DNA from: Allodiplogaster sudhausi
Lineage: Eukaryota; Nematoda; Chromadorea; Rhabditida; Diplogasteridae
Reading direction: 5' to 3'
Length of the DNA stretch: 64,000 nucleotides
Assembly (NCBI GenBank): GCA_945643635.1
Contig: CALZFC010000298.1
Span: forward strand, 879,501-943,500
Part shown: one piece after another, positions 14,701 to 24,537 of the stretch
How the letters are laid out: every line of letters starts with the position of its first letter
How positions within the stretch are numbered: the first letter of the stretch is position 1
Notes under the pieces: generated by a model
Databases searched by the model: none
Told to the model about the DNA's origin: nothing
What the model saw: only the letters and a program-made list of their open reading frames with translations
Translations under genes and position numbers: made by a program

Positions 14701-16670
14701 CATTCTTTCAAAAGGGATAAATGAAATTGACCTGGGAGCAAATGATGACTCGGCTGTCGGTGTAGGTGGGAACGAAGCGAGCAAAGGAAGGAGAGAAGGC
14801 GAGAGGGAGGGGAGGGAGGGTGCGGAAGGTGCGCAGGTCGTACACCTTCATGTACGGGTCGACGTGGTACGTCCCGTTCCTCAAAGGAATACAATTCTAG
14901 ATTTGGTTCATCCTCAAAGTCAATCAAAAAAGTATGCACTTCTAATTCTTTTTTGTTTGTTTGCAATTTCTTCAAAATCATGTAATAAATAGTGATTGCG
15001 AAATTAGAAGGCAAAGAAGAACAAGAAACAGCAATCAGGGCCACACTTCTAAAGTGACTACTATTTAATTAAAAAGACTAGCAATTTCTTACCTAAAGGA
15101 CGTGCCGCAAGTGACGAGTTGCGTGCCGCAAACATCGAAGTCCATAATGGGCCCTCCGTGGGCAGCGATGAGACGGATCGCCTCCAGGCTACTCGCATCA
15201 CGAACTGCGATCTCAACAAGGAACCTTCAATTTCTCACAATATTGCCCTTATTTCTAACCATATATTGTTAAAAAAAGAAAAGTAAACTGTGTATCGCCG
15301 CTAGCTTTTATAACTTCAAGACAAATCACCTGTCCTTCGGTATCTGCGGTCAGCAGAAATTTCTGGTTAGATCGAATGATCGTGGCATCTTTCTGCTTGA
15401 CTTCCACCTGGAAAGACTCACAAGGGAAGTCTTTCCAGTGGCGGAAGCTGTTGAATATGTTCTCTTCATTTTTGGATAGTACTCATCGAGTAGGATTAGA
15501 ATAAATTTTCTGAAGCCGCTAAAATGACCTAGAAAGTAGGGATTTTTTTTAATTTTGAAATTTGGGGTCGGAAAATAATAAAAGTGGTGGTACATAGATC
15601 GGGCTATGGAAAATTGGTCAAAACAGCGACCACATGGCCCGATCGGTAGTAAGGTTGCCCTGTAATCAAGTGGACGAGGGTTCGACCCCCGACGGTGCAA
15701 TTTCTTTTGCATCTATTTCTGGACTTGTAAAAACAAATATGTACATGTAAAGACCTGTAAAAAACACACACTTACGAGTTATGACACGAAGCATCTGTCT
15801 AGCTGATACCGCAAGCAATTTTCTTGTTTTCTTTTCTGTGCTTTCATGTCTGTTTATTTGCATTTATATTATTGCTTGTAAATAATTTTTAAAAGGAGAG
15901 TATTATCTGTAGGTGCTAGAGATGTTCTCACCAAGTCGCATTGTCGGTCTTCTGGAGAAGGAGTTTGGCATCTCCTACGATCCAGCTGGTACCTCTAGAC
16001 AAGACAGTAAAATTTTCAAGGCGATCGCATCTGTTCTCCGCGAAGCTGTCATCTCCGATGTCATCGTTGAAGAGGGGGAGGAAGAGTGCGAGGCAGATGT
16101 ATTTGAAGGAGTGGATCAAGAGTGGACTCCTGACGACGCCGGAGATACTGTTTCCGTTCGCGCACTCATCGCCCGGAAGACGGTCCAATTCGGCGAATCG
16201 GATGTTCCCGTCGAGCTGGCAAGTTCCAAATAAACCGTTAATGTATTTATATATTATTTATATTTTGTGAGGTCCAGCTTTCTATCGGTCGGCGAAGCAG
16301 AAGAGCAAGTATCGGTCCACTTTGGCCCGTCCCTCCCGGCCCCTCGGAACGATGGCGAACAAGTTCAAGTTTATCAAGCACGACTACGACATCAAGAAGC
16401 TGTTGAAGTTCGAGCGGGAGAGAGATATCTGGGATTCGTCCAAGAATCGCCTCAAGCAGCTGGCCAGCCTTCTGCACGACGAAGTTAAAGAGAAGATGGC
16501 GCAAGGTACGGATGAACTTTTCATATATACTTTTCCCCCTTCTCACGCTGCTAGGACATGTCTTTCATTTGATCTTCGTTTTCATGTCTTTGTGTCGTCA
16601 CATCCTTAAAAGATGTAGATAAACAATTAAACAAAACAACAATATATAAAAGGGAAAGAGAGAGAGAGTT

Positions 16671-16714
<44 letters not shown>

Positions 16715-19700
16715 CTAGAGCCACCTTGTGTATGTATGTATGTACATATGAATATATGTAAATTTGTATGTATGTACATATGTATGTATGTATGTATGTA
16801 TACAGACTACTTATTTCGGCAGGTGCCGTCCTGCACGGCATCGACCTCCAGCAGATGGCGCTTCGCATAAACCGCGAGCACCGCCTTTTGGAGGGATTCA
16901 AGGCGTCGAAAGGCTGGCTCACCCGCTTCAAGGCGCAGGCCGGCATCGCATCGCGGCTAGTGACGTCGTCGTTCGTGGCGAAGAAGAATCCCCTCGATCG
17001 AGACCGCATCCAGAAGGCAGCCGACGAGTTCGTCAATCAGGTGAAGACGGAGACAGCCAATAAGCCTCTATCTTCCATTATGAATGCCGACCAGAGTGGC
17101 TTTCTCAAAGAAATGCACTCCGCGAGGACTCTGGCTACTGTAGACGTTCGGAAGGTAGAGGCGGTTGTGCAGTCGACGTCGGCCACGACTCACTCCTATA
17201 CCGTCCTCCCCACCCTCATAGCCGATGGCTCCCTTGGAGACAAGCTCTACGTGGTCCTGCAAGAGAAGGGGAGAAAGTTCCCGCAGAGCTTTTCCTTTGC
17301 GGCTCTAAATCTGGTTGTCCGTGCTGGCTCATCTAACATTATGACGAAGCAGCATATGGAAGACTGGATTCGGACATGCGTCTTCTCTCCCTCCGCCCCC
17401 TCCCACACCTACATGACTGTCGACTCATGGCCGGCGTTCAAGGACCACGCTGCCTTCCATGCCTGTGAACCCGCTGGAAAGACCATAACAGTGCGAAACA
17501 TACCCGCCGGCACCACGTCCATGATACAGCCATGCGACGTCTTCTTCTTCCGCCCCTTCAAGTCCCTCATGCGGTGTTTCACATCATACGTGATGAGTCA
17601 CGGGATCGATTTCGTCGTCTTTCAACGCGAGTCGATTCTCAAGATGGTCAGCGCGGCGTACCACCAGCTCACTGCCCCTTGTTTCCAGCCCATGATCCGA
17701 TACGCCCGGCATGGCGCTGGCTACACCGACCAGCACCCCGACCACTTCGACACCCCCGTCCAAGTCTGCTTCAGCGGCGACAGCGTCATTCCTTGCGAGC
17801 ATACCCCCGGGTGCCAGTCCCTCTCGTTCATTCTCTGCGCTCACAGCCACTGCAGGAAGCGCTTCTGCTTCCACCACTTCATTGTTGACACACACTATTG
17901 CTAATTTGATGTTGCTCGATACATTGTAATTTTGCTCCAGAAGTTAAATAAATTTTTAAATATTTGTGGTAAAAATTGTAAGGACGAGAAAAATTATGGG
18001 AAGGAGAATGAGTATAAAACACATTCACGACATTTTTACAAGTCCAGAAATAGATGCAAAAGAAATTGCACCGTCGGGGGTCGAACCCTCGACCACTTGA
18101 TCACAGGGCAACCTCATTACCGATCGGGCCATGTGGTCGCTGTTTTGACCAATTTTCCATAGCCCGATCTATGTACCACCACTTTTATTATTTCCCGACT
18201 CCAAATTTCAAAAGTAAAAAAACCCTACTTTCTAGGTCATTTTAGCGGTTACAGAAAATTTATTCTTATCCTAGTCGATGAGTACTATCCAAAAATGAAG
18301 AGAACATATTCAATAGCTTCCGCCACTCGAAAGACTTTCCTTGTCAGTGCTACTTGTAAGATTAGCTGATTGCTGAACTCTAAGAACGAAAGGTGGTAAC
18401 GTCGAAATCGGTATATGCAGAGCATCATCGCATTTCCCTGCAGAATGTACGAATCACAAAGTTGAACTACTAACGCATCTGAGTTCGCGTTGCTGTTCAA
18501 TGTCGATGTGAATGAACTCCTTCTGCCGTCCTCCCAGGAAGATTGTCGTGGGCGCTTCAGGCATGCGATGCAAACCCGTCAGATTTGTCATCTTCTCGGA
18601 ACTAGAACATCATTTGGATAACACATGAGAAAGTCCCTCGGAGTCCTGACTGATAATGGAACTGGTGATAGCCATTTCGGTGGTGGGCGCGGAGTGCCTT
18701 TGGTGCCAGGGTTAAAACTGATTCCTGAAAAAGTAGATTATATGTTGGGTACAGTGTCTAAATACCTTTTAGCTTAAGACATTTTCGGAAGGGTCCACCC
18801 ACAACAATCGGAAGGGGACAGCCTCTTTAGCATTAAAATATGCGGAAAATCGGGTAGTCTTGAGTGTTTTTTTTAACATATTAAATCGGGCTCCTCTCTC
18901 TTAGTTTTCAAGAGGGTCTTCACTTTTACATCCCTATATTGCGGGAGGGCCCATGGCAAAATTGAGGCCTATTTAAACATCAATTTTGATAGCAAAAAAA
19001 AACAAATTGTAGTTGAATTCCCAAACTCACTATTCCATGCTCATGATTCGACATGGATACAATAAAATAGCTTTCGTACCTCGCACGACTCAATGGCTCG
19101 AACCGGAGCTTGACCAGTGACAAATGCAGTGTACCGCTGCATCTGCGAGCCATAGAAGGAAACAACACGCCCCTGCAATTTTACCGGATTAAAGTAAGTT
19201 GGGTACCATATTTTTGCGCATTCCAATAGACCCCAAATCGTGCACAGGGGGGTTCTAGGCTATGAGAAACGCGAATAGTGTTCATTTTGTTACATTTTGT
19301 GATTATACAAAGTTACAGTACTTTTGCTTGACTCTTTTTGTAGCTCCTTTTCGGCTAAAATCCAACACTAAGTGGTTGTCAGAATTGGCAAACACGCATA
19401 TAGTGTTCAACAGTAATGACGGTACGTCAATCTAAAGACCACCACGGATGCCCTGACCACATAGACCAGAGTGAAGGTTCTGCTCCCAACTCGCTCCCAT
19501 CTCATGCAGGCCCTTAAATCGACGCCTTCGTGGTCTAGTCAATGACGGAAAAGGAGAGACGCCGACTAAATAGGCCGGTAGCACTTCTCGTGGCTGTTGC
19601 TAAGACCTGGACCAAATAGATGGCAGAATTGAGAAAGGAGTGGTCCAGCGGTTTATCCAGGCACGCCGCCAGGGCATCCACCACGGTCTTCTTCGTTACG

Positions 19701-20803
19701 TACCCTCATAACTGTTGAACACTATATTCGTGTTTTCTAGCTCTGTCAAAACCCTTAGAAGGGAATGGTCTAGACTTGCCCCCGAGGTTATGAAATAAGC
19801 TATATACCGTTCGAAAGCTCTCGTCGAGCACCGAGTTGCTCTTTCATAAATAACAAGATGTAGATAGAAATAATTCATCTATAGCTGTATTAGCCAATAA
19901 AGTGAACGTTTTCGAACCTTATTTGTATTTTACCGTCTACTGTATTTTATAGCGAAACCTAACATACCAACTATTATTTCAAATTAGTGGCTTACAACTC
20001 AGAATTTAAAAAAATTACATTGATCCATACAAAATAGGTAATTTTTCACTTTTGGTGAAAAATAGCCTAAAACTTTTTTGCTCCAAAAATGATCGGAAAT
20101 TGAGTTATTAGGCTTAGTTATGTGGCCTATTCGTTTTCACCAATTTTAGTGTCGATAAAGGTAGCACATATCTTAAAAGTATCTATTTTAGGTGATTTTT
20201 TTTCGGTTTTTTGGGCAAACATCCGTTAGGAATTTTTGATTATCATATCCGTTATCTACTCGACGACAGGTTTCGAATGTAGATTACTCATTTCATAACC
20301 TCAAGGGAAGCCTAGACTATTCCCTTGTTAGTGTAGGATTTTGTCTGAAAAAGAGCTGCAATCAAAGTCAAGCAAAAGTACTGTAACTTTGCAAAACACA
20401 AAATGAGAACTACATTCGTGTTTCTCCTGGCCCAAAACGCTAAGGCACGATTTGTAGCCGATTCGATTCGAAGAACAAATTATGCTAGATGATAAAGAAA
20501 TGAAAAAGGACAGATTCGTTGCCAGTCCAGATGAGTTCTTCATCCACATCAAAGTGGACGACCGAGATGGGCGAGTTCGAGTTGCCGTAAGCGGATCCCG
20601 CGTACATGTACACGTTGTCGCCACTCGCCCACTCAAAGAAGGAAAACAGTTGGTGTTAGCCAGCAAATATCATCAACTCAAATACAACTGCGGTATGTAT
20701 CATAGAAGAATTTCATTCAGCAAAAACCTTTCGAATCCGAAAATAAACGAACATCCCTGCCGCCCATCATGACGTCCGCACCGCCACCGTCAGCGACATC
20801 CAT
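8776..20803 (-). CDS. PAN2: PAN2 catalytic subunit of PAN2-PAN3 deadenylase
   Basis: At least 20 exons. PAN2 shortens mRNA poly(A) tails in the cytoplasm together with PAN3. Order seen: start MDVADGGGADVMMGG (20803), then WD40 pieces including ISVVHFDVDEELIWTGNES (about 20655-20515), GRVVSFYGSQMQRY (about 19175-19080), TTIFLGGRQKEFIHID (about 18600-18480), QKFLLTADTEG (15411-15336), DFDVCGTQLVTCG (about 15210-15105) and GTYHVDPYMKVYDLRTFRTL (about 14885-14735). A linker follows at 14.1-13.8 kb, then the inactive ubiquitin-hydrolase-like domain at 13.5-11.1 kb, where HSSTFANSLVQ has no cysteine at the catalytic position, as usual for PAN2. The DEDDh exonuclease lies at 10.1-9.0 kb: GIDAEF, FVGHALCNDF and the SHDSVEDA histidine/aspartate box. 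The C-terminus is Gly/Ser-rich. Introns hold two mobile elements. Some exon borders were not fixed. Confidence 0.92.
15626..15699 (+). other. tRNA-like sequence inside left transposon arm
   Basis: A 74-nt stretch has a good A box (TGGCCCGATCGG) and a good B box (GGGTTCGACCC) at tRNA-like spacing. It ends in GACGGTGCA. The acceptor stem pairs poorly and the T stem is imperfect, so it is unlikely to be a working tRNA gene. Translated on the other strand it gives the familiar RRGSNPRPLD artefact. Confidence 0.6.
15922..17904 (+). CDS. CENP-B/Tc5-type DDE transposase
   Basis: Three exons, 15922-16222, 16278-16505 and 16823-17904, join in frame to 536 aa. The first part is acidic and of unknown role. 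A basic stretch follows in exon 2. Exon 3 starts with a CENP-B/Tc5 helix-turn-helix (ALRINREHRLLEGFKASKGW, then LTRFKAQAGI). The DDE_1 catalytic domain then shows NADQSGF (first Asp), MTVDSWPAFKDH (second Asp) and GTTSMIQPCDVFFFRPFKSL (third Asp). All three catalytic acids are present and no stop interrupts the frame, so the protein may be functional. The last about 70 residues are Cys/His-rich and could bind zinc. Intron 2 contains GA and TATG microsatellites. The 15922 start is the first ATG in frame. Confidence 0.85.
18067..18140 (-). other. tRNA-like sequence inside right transposon arm
   Basis: The mirror copy of the left-arm 74-mer, in opposite orientation, with the same A and B boxes and a few base differences, mainly in the anticodon region. 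Its presence in both arms shows it belongs to the inverted repeat and is not an independent insertion. Confidence 0.6.
19258..20440. mobile_element. Non-coding inverted-repeat element in PAN2 intron
   Basis: The stretch around 19306-19375 (ACAAAGTTACAGTACTTTTG and onward) returns inverted at about 20335-20400. The flanks, near 19262 and 20435, also match (GAAACGCGAATAG against CATTCGTGTTTC). A second nested inverted pair lies at about 19735-19800 and 20280-20330. No transposase frame is seen. It lies between the PAN2 exons ending near 20515 and starting near 19175. Confidence 0.6.
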
Positions 20804-21286
20804 TGTGAAGTAGACAGCGAAGCTGCTTTCCACTCCTCCTCCGCCTTTCAACGTAAACAACTTCAAAGCCAACCTCGCTTAATATAATCGCAACCCGCCA
20901 TAGCATTTGAACATTGCAACTTATGGCGTACAGTATCACCTCTGTTTGAAAAAGAACGAAGGCGCGTTTGCTGAGGCAAAATGACAACTTTACGAAATCC
21001 TCTACTGAATTCATTATATTGCATAAAAATTTTATTTTTACTTGAAACTGGTCTAAGATGCTTATGTGATTGATGACGCCTTATTTCACTCCTCCTGGCA
21101 CGTTCAGGCTCTCGACAAAGAAAACAACCAAAACACCACTTCAATGTGCTCGATCGTTCCGCACTGTCAACAAGAGTTCTGCATTGAATGCAAGAGATTC
21201 TGTCACCAGACAAGGAGACAGCATTCCAACTGTTATGGCTCCCCACTTCAATTGACAGTCGTCTTTGGCTCATTCAGCCTTCTTCT

Positions 21287-21327
<41 letters not shown>

Positions 21328-21444
21328 GTCGCAAACATTCCAACAATACACCCAGTCGCATGTGACGATATGAGCGAAGAAAAGCTAGGCAATGGGTATC
21401 ACAACCTATTCCCACATTTCCTCTCTCTCTCCCCCATTCTCTCA

Positions 21445-21484
<40 letters not shown>

Positions 21485-21863
21485 GCTCGCTTATAAACAC
21501 ACATTGCCCAACCTCTTCCTTATAAGACTCTGCTTCTTCTGCCACATTTTTTTGGCTTTGTTACCATACCTTCTGATCTTTCGTAAGCGAGGACCCACAT
21601 CTCTCATTTCAGTTCGGCCTCCCTCCTCTCTCTCTCTGCCTCCCTCTATCCCTCCCTCCCTCGCTCTCTTTCTCTCTCTCCCTCTCTTTTTCTCTCTCTC
21701 CCTCTCTCTCTTCCTCTCTCTCTCCCCCTCTCTCTCTCCCTCTCTCTCTCCCTTTCTTCTATTTCCGTACCTACCACACTGCTCTCTTTCTTTAGAGACT
21801 ACAGTAAAATTCATGTCTTCTACAGAGTGGAAACATAAGTGCCACACACCTCCACATCTCTCC

Positions 21864-21903
<40 letters not shown>

Positions 21904-22159
21904 GTCATTCTCTCTTTCTCTGTCTGTCCCTCTGTTTCTCCTATGAGTTTCTCGTCCTCTCTCCATCTCATTCTTCTCTCTTCTCATATCTCCGTTCACT
22001 CAAGTGTGTCACGACATACCGTCCAGTGACACTCATCACTTTTGGACATTGCCTCGGGGGCGATTTAGAGTGCTTCTCGCCGAATTCAAGTTGTTTCGGC
22101 AGGGAAGGAGAGAGCCAGCTCCCTCTGCTGGCATCTTCATTGCCTTGAGCCGACAAGGG
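20804..22159. other. Divergent intergenic region with pyrimidine tracts
   Basis: The region between the PAN2 start and the plus-strand Gly-rich gene. (CT)n tracts lie at about 21287-21325, 21419-21490, 21620-21755 and 21860-21960. Around 21145-21245 a plus-strand frame encodes a Cys/His cluster (CQQEFCIECKRFCH) that might be an exon, but no splice chain was found. Confidence 0.5.
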
Positions 22160-22399
22160 ATGGCCATGCTTCTCTCTCAGCTTCTCCATCCCCTCCATGT
22201 CCTCCTTGTGCTTCTCCTGGCTGAGCTCGTGACTGCACAATACGGCTGCGGAGGGGGAGGCATTCTCAGCGGAATGTTCGGCTTCAACACTGGCTATGGA
22301 TATGGCGGAGGATATCCATATGGCGGATACGGCATGGGAATGTTAGTGAACGGGCTCATCTCTCTTTCATTTCTTCGCTACTATTGCCGGAAGCACTGA
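22160..22399 (+). CDS. Small Gly/Tyr-rich secreted peptide precursor
   Basis: A single-exon frame of 79 aa. It begins with a strong hydrophobic signal sequence (MAMLLSQLLHPLHVLLVLLL, then AELVTA), followed by a short Gly-rich part with CGGGG and a run of YGYGGGYPYGGYG. The C-terminal third is again hydrophobic (LVNGLISLSF) and ends YYCRKH. The composition recalls Gly/Tyr-rich secreted peptides of nematodes and arthropods, some antimicrobial and some structural; no specific family is claimed. The start was chosen as the ATG directly before the signal sequence. Confidence 0.7.
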   Translation: MAMLLSQLLHPLHVLLVLLLAELVTAQYGCGGGGILSGMFGFNTGYGYGGGYPYGGYGMGMLVNGLISLSFLRYYCRKH

Positions 22400-22594
22400 T
22401 ACCAGTTGACTGGAGGGAAAAGCTAACACTTACTGTGCGCAAAAAAAGAAATATATATTCGTGGGGTTAATCGATGGTTGTATTTTGGCGATGCCCTCAC
22501 TACCGCTCCATATGCTTGCCCACCGCTGATTTCGTTTGAATCTCAATAATTACGTAGACGTCTCACGCGCTTAGACGAAACGTTTGCAGAAGAA

Positions 22595-23102
22595 ATGAGT
22601 GGTGGTTATCCGGTGATTGCTTGTAGGTGTGGACTTGATAGCATCTTCTACCATTGGACTTGCTGCGATTACAATCTGAGTGAATGCTGCGTGCGTCTCG
22701 AAGTTTGGGCTATGTCAGTCCCCCCGGTTTATTTTTCTTCATTTATTCGGAACTCGTGGGATCATCAGCTGTTTAAAAACGTCTCCCTTTGAACTATCGA
22801 AATAAACTAGACAAATCGATAGGGCGATCAGAGGCAAAAAAAGAATAAGTTTATATAACAAGCTTCAATAATGTAATAATAATAATGATAACGCACACTG
22901 TCCTGACGGTGGGTAAGATGGTGTAAAATGGTGGGGTGCATAAAATACAGAGTAATTGTGCGTAAGAACGGTTGGCCTGTTCAGAATCCTGCTGGTGTTC
23001 GTGGGCCTCGGAGTCCTCGTCTGTCTCTGCCTCGGAATCGGTGCCTGTGTCTGGGGATGCGCCATTCCTCCTCTTGAATGTCATACCAATCCACACTACT
23101 AA
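22595..23102 (+). CDS. Small Cys-rich single-pass membrane protein
   Basis: Two exons, 22595-22713 and 22985-23102, join with a GTCAGT donor and CAG acceptor into 78 aa. The ectodomain-like part holds IACRCG, YHWTCCDYN and SECCVRLEVW. The join makes WAIILLVFVGLGVLVCLCLG, a clean membrane segment, followed by a short tail with two further cysteines. The pattern aromatic-xx-CC, then ECC, then W before a membrane helix is remembered from small uncharacterised nematode proteins. Function unknown. No separate signal peptide is seen, so the orientation in the membrane is open. Confidence 0.7.
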
Positions 23103-24537
23103 TCAATAGGCTTGGCATGCTTCAATCTAACAGAGATATCACATTATACGAGAGATATCATAATGTTCATAAGCATGCACGAGAAGACTTGTAACCTCAT
23201 GTAAAATAAAGATAAAACCATTTCTTGCTTCTATAAGTATGAATCTTTGCAATTGCATCTGCTTGAGTAGTCCTTCTTTCGTTCCTTCTGCTGACTCTGA
23301 ACGAAAACCGGCTCATTGTCCCTTTATTAATAGTATCACAGCAATTTATTGTCCTTTCCCTTATCGCAGCTTTTAATTTTCCCGGTCGATTGTTTTAACA
23401 GAATCTCCATGACATTATCATCAATCTCGTGAATGTATAATAATTTCTTTAGGCATAAACATATCAACAAATACTTGTTTTCATCGCATGACTTATGATG
23501 AATCAGCGATGTTTGCGCAAATGGAGGAAGATTCGTTGAGACCTTTCTCTTTTTACTATGGCTTGTTGAAATGCAAAGAAGATGCCAGACGATTGTAGGG
23601 GAAATCAGCGGATGTGAGAAGAGCTGTTTTCTTCCTACTCCATCTCTTCTTCAATTTCTCTCACTGACTCTTTCTCTCTCTCTCATCAGCCTCTCTCTTG
23701 CTCACTCTATTTCCCCTCTGTCTAAATCACTCTCTTCTTCTCTCTCTCTTTCACTCTCTTTCTCTTTCTCTGATCAAACATTTGCTTTTAGCAGCTCTCA
23801 TGCGTCATGGCTAGCGTTTACTTGACTGTGATATCGGCCGATTTTCATAATATATTTCTGCTCAAATGTCTGCGAAAACAAAACTTAACAGGCATAAATT
23901 CATTCTATTAATGCCCTGCCATCAAAAGGATCATCAGATGGATGTCTCTGACCTTGAAGCGAGTAACTATGATATTTCTATACGAACACAGAGGAAAGCC
24001 AGAAAATCAACACAAAAGAACAGAAGCATCCGACAGAGAGGAGTGAAGAGGAATGCAAAGGGTTACGAGAGAGATGATAAGGAAGAGAGGCCAGAGAAGC
24101 GAGAGAAACGAGAGAGATAAAAGGGAGAGAAGCCAGAGAGGCCAGAGAAGCGAGAGAGATAAAAGGAAGAGAGGCCAGAGAAGCGAGAGAGATAAAAGGA
24201 AGAGAGGCCAGAGAAGCCTTGAACGTGACTAACGACGCGGATCCAGCAAGGATGTCCTTTTGCCTTTTGTGGGTGGCTGTGGACGAAGAGAATCCTCCCT
24301 GATCCATTCTGAGTTTCACTTCTAATTCAACCTGCCAAGTGGAATTAAGTCCTTGGATATACATATTTTGTCTTTTAAATTTATTTCGAACAATACAGTA
24401 AGCGATTATTTCGATTAAATTTTCACTGATATTCGGTAAGTTTTACACCCTTGTTTCATATTCTATTTTTGCTGTTCTGTCTAAGCGTTTTTCCCTTCAC
24501 CACACAATCAGACTTCTTGGTGAAATAGCGATCTACA
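23103..24537. other. Intergenic, with a CT tract and a purine tandem repeat
   Basis: A CT-rich tract lies at about 23640-23775. At about 24040-24222 a purine-rich unit of about 36 nt (core GAGGCCAGAGAAGCGAGAGA) is repeated four to five times with GATAAAAGG joins. The open frame across it (KREKRER) is a product of the repeat. No gene is recognised. Confidence 0.6.

Larger units (their letters stand above)
15421..18343. mobile_element. Tc5-like DNA transposon, TCA target duplication
   Basis: A 2923-nt element bounded by TCA on both sides (15418-15420 and 18344-18346), matching the TNA duplication of Tc5-type elements. Inverted ends of about 310 nt are seen: CAAGGGAAGTCTTTCCAGTG at the left and its near-complement, ending CTTTCCTTG, at the right. 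The arms match over 15421-15733 and 18030-18343 with scattered differences. Between them is an uninterrupted three-exon transposase. The element sits in a PAN2 intron, only 7 nt from the acceptor of the exon ending at 15411. Each arm also contains a tRNA-like 74-mer. Confidence 0.85.

Noticed and set aside
15626..15699. A functional tRNA gene or a canonical SINE
   Set aside because: The acceptor stem does not pair well. The tRNA-like part is internal to the inverted end and not at its 5' edge, and it occurs at mirrored positions in both arms.
15350..15712. Minus-strand 120-codon frame containing RRGSNPRPLD
   Set aside because: A known translation artefact of tRNA-like sequence; it lies in the transposon's inverted arm.
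20863..21273. 136-codon minus-strand frame upstream of PAN2
   Set aside because: It overlaps other open frames on the opposite strand, and no splice link or domain supports it.
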